Source of the DNA: Litorivicinus sp965656605
GTDB taxonomy: Bacteria > Pseudomonadota > Gammaproteobacteria > Pseudomonadales > Litorivicinaceae
Length of the DNA: 51,926 bases
Assembly: GCA_965656605.1 (NCBI GenBank)
Contig: CBFHLC010000011.1
Location: forward strand, 1 to 51,926
Direction: 5' to 3'
Shown here piece by piece: positions 51,408 through 51,926 of this stretch. Positions within the stretch are counted from its first letter, which is position 1; each line of letters begins with the position of its first letter. A program made the position numbers and the translations under genes. Under the pieces are notes generated by a model that was not told the DNA's origin, did no database searches, and was given only the letters and a program-made list of their open reading frames with translations.

Positions 51408-51926
51408 ATGCAACGTCACCTTAAAAAAATCGTGAAAGGTATGCCGACCAGTGATGGCGCCGGTGTTCAGCTCAAGCGTGTGATTGGCCAGCCTCAGCTG
51501 AGTGAGTTGGATCCATTTATGTTGCTGGACGATTTTCGCAACAACGACCCCAAAGCTTACGCCGCAGGCTTCCCGCCCCATCCACATCGCGGTTTTGAGA
51601 CCGTGACCTACATGTTGGAAGGAAAAATGGAGCATCAGGATTCGGCGGGTAATAAGGGCCTGTTGGGCGATGGCGGTGTCCAATGGATGACCGCAGGCGC
51701 CGGGATTTTGCATTCCGAGATGCCCAAACAAACGGATGGTCGCATGTGGGGTTTCCAGCTGTGGGTCAACCTGCCCAGCCATCTGAAAATGACCACGCCA
51801 GGTTATCAGGACATACAGTCAGCGCAGATCCCAGAGGTCAAAAATAAAGGCAGCAAGACACGGGTGATTGCCGGTGAGTTCCAGGGCGTAGCGGGGGCCG
51901 CAAAGACCCTGACGGATGTGATGTAT
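51408..51926 (+). CDS. Pirin family protein, N-terminal part
   Basis: The gene runs off the window, leaving 173 residues of an expected 230-300. It is a cupin. The metal-binding histidines are in FPPHPHRGFETVTYMLEG and MEHQDSAG, and GVQWMTAGAGILHSEMP is the pirin signature. Bacterial pirins include quercetin dioxygenases and regulators of metabolism; the role here is not decided. It is divergent from 3-hydroxybutyrate dehydrogenase. Confidence 0.93.
   Translation, partial: MQRHLKKIVKGMPTSDGAGVQLKRVIGQPQLSELDPFMLLDDFRNNDPKAYAAGFPPHPHRGFETVTYMLEGKMEHQDSAGNKGLLGDGGVQWMTAGAGILHSEMPKQTDGRMWGFQLWVNLPSHLKMTTPGYQDIQSAQIPEVKNKGSKTRVIAGEFQGVAGAAKTLTDVMY

Overview
The window looks like chromosomal DNA of a free-living, motile, probably marine gammaproteobacterium. 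Pointers to this are CmoA/CmoB, DsbD, HexR, a bioBFHCD cluster beside comF, the xseB-ispA-dxs operon, and a stator pair closest to the sodium-driven PomA/PomB type. No rRNA, tRNA, phage, insertion sequence, CRISPR array or toxin-antitoxin locus was seen. The genus cannot be named from the sequence alone. Coding density is very high: eight of nine convergent gene pairs overlap at their 3' ends.

Layout. 1-1082: end of dsbD and a TlpA-like thioredoxin. 1153-3976: hexR, radA, pdxH. 4090-4536: a small heat-shock protein behind a sigma32-like promoter and a ROSE-like RNA thermometer. 4580-7637 (minus): a CheB-CheR-coil-PAS fusion and a DsbA-fold isomerase. 7739-8104: remains of a YeiH-type membrane protein. 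8178-11527: small membrane protein, dnaB, alr, DUF2058. 11563-15930: the aapJQMP amino-acid ABC transporter with an NtrC-type site and a sigma54 promoter. 16078-24334: rnr, rlmB, nrdR, then riboflavin genes ribD, ribBA, ribH, followed by nusB, pgpA, an aspartic protease-like gene and ribA. 24320-27277 (minus): xseB-ispA-dxs. 27424-29307: pomAB. 29253-31576: divergent glpD and glpR. 31557-36388: slt, a YfcH-like epimerase, a cNMP/HDOD protein and comF. 36551-40586: biotin operon. 40559-42747 (minus): aminotransferase and PfkB kinase. 42959-46938: a second, larger CheB-CheR-PAS-histidine kinase with its response regulator. 46935-49628 (minus): an MCP with a sigma28 promoter, then cmoA and cmoB. 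49771 to end: a small unknown protein, ferredoxin, 3-hydroxybutyrate dehydrogenase, and the start of a pirin.

How the parts work together. Most of the window is housekeeping: flavin, biotin, isoprenoid and PLP supply, RNA turnover and tRNA modification. The more distinctive content is signalling and regulation. There are two CheB-CheR fusions with matching 21-bp/7-residue coiled-coil repeats, one ending in a PAS domain and one in a kinase with a partner receiver protein. There is also a cytoplasm-facing MCP and a sodium-type flagellar stator. Several regulatory sites are readable directly: sigma54/NtrC before aapJ, sigma28 before the MCP, sigma32 plus thermometer before the heat-shock gene, and GlpR-like half-sites between glpD and glpR. 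I found no clearly new multi-gene defence or biosynthetic system. The best candidates for something under-described are the CheB-CheR kinase/receiver pair and the regulatory elements listed in the findings.
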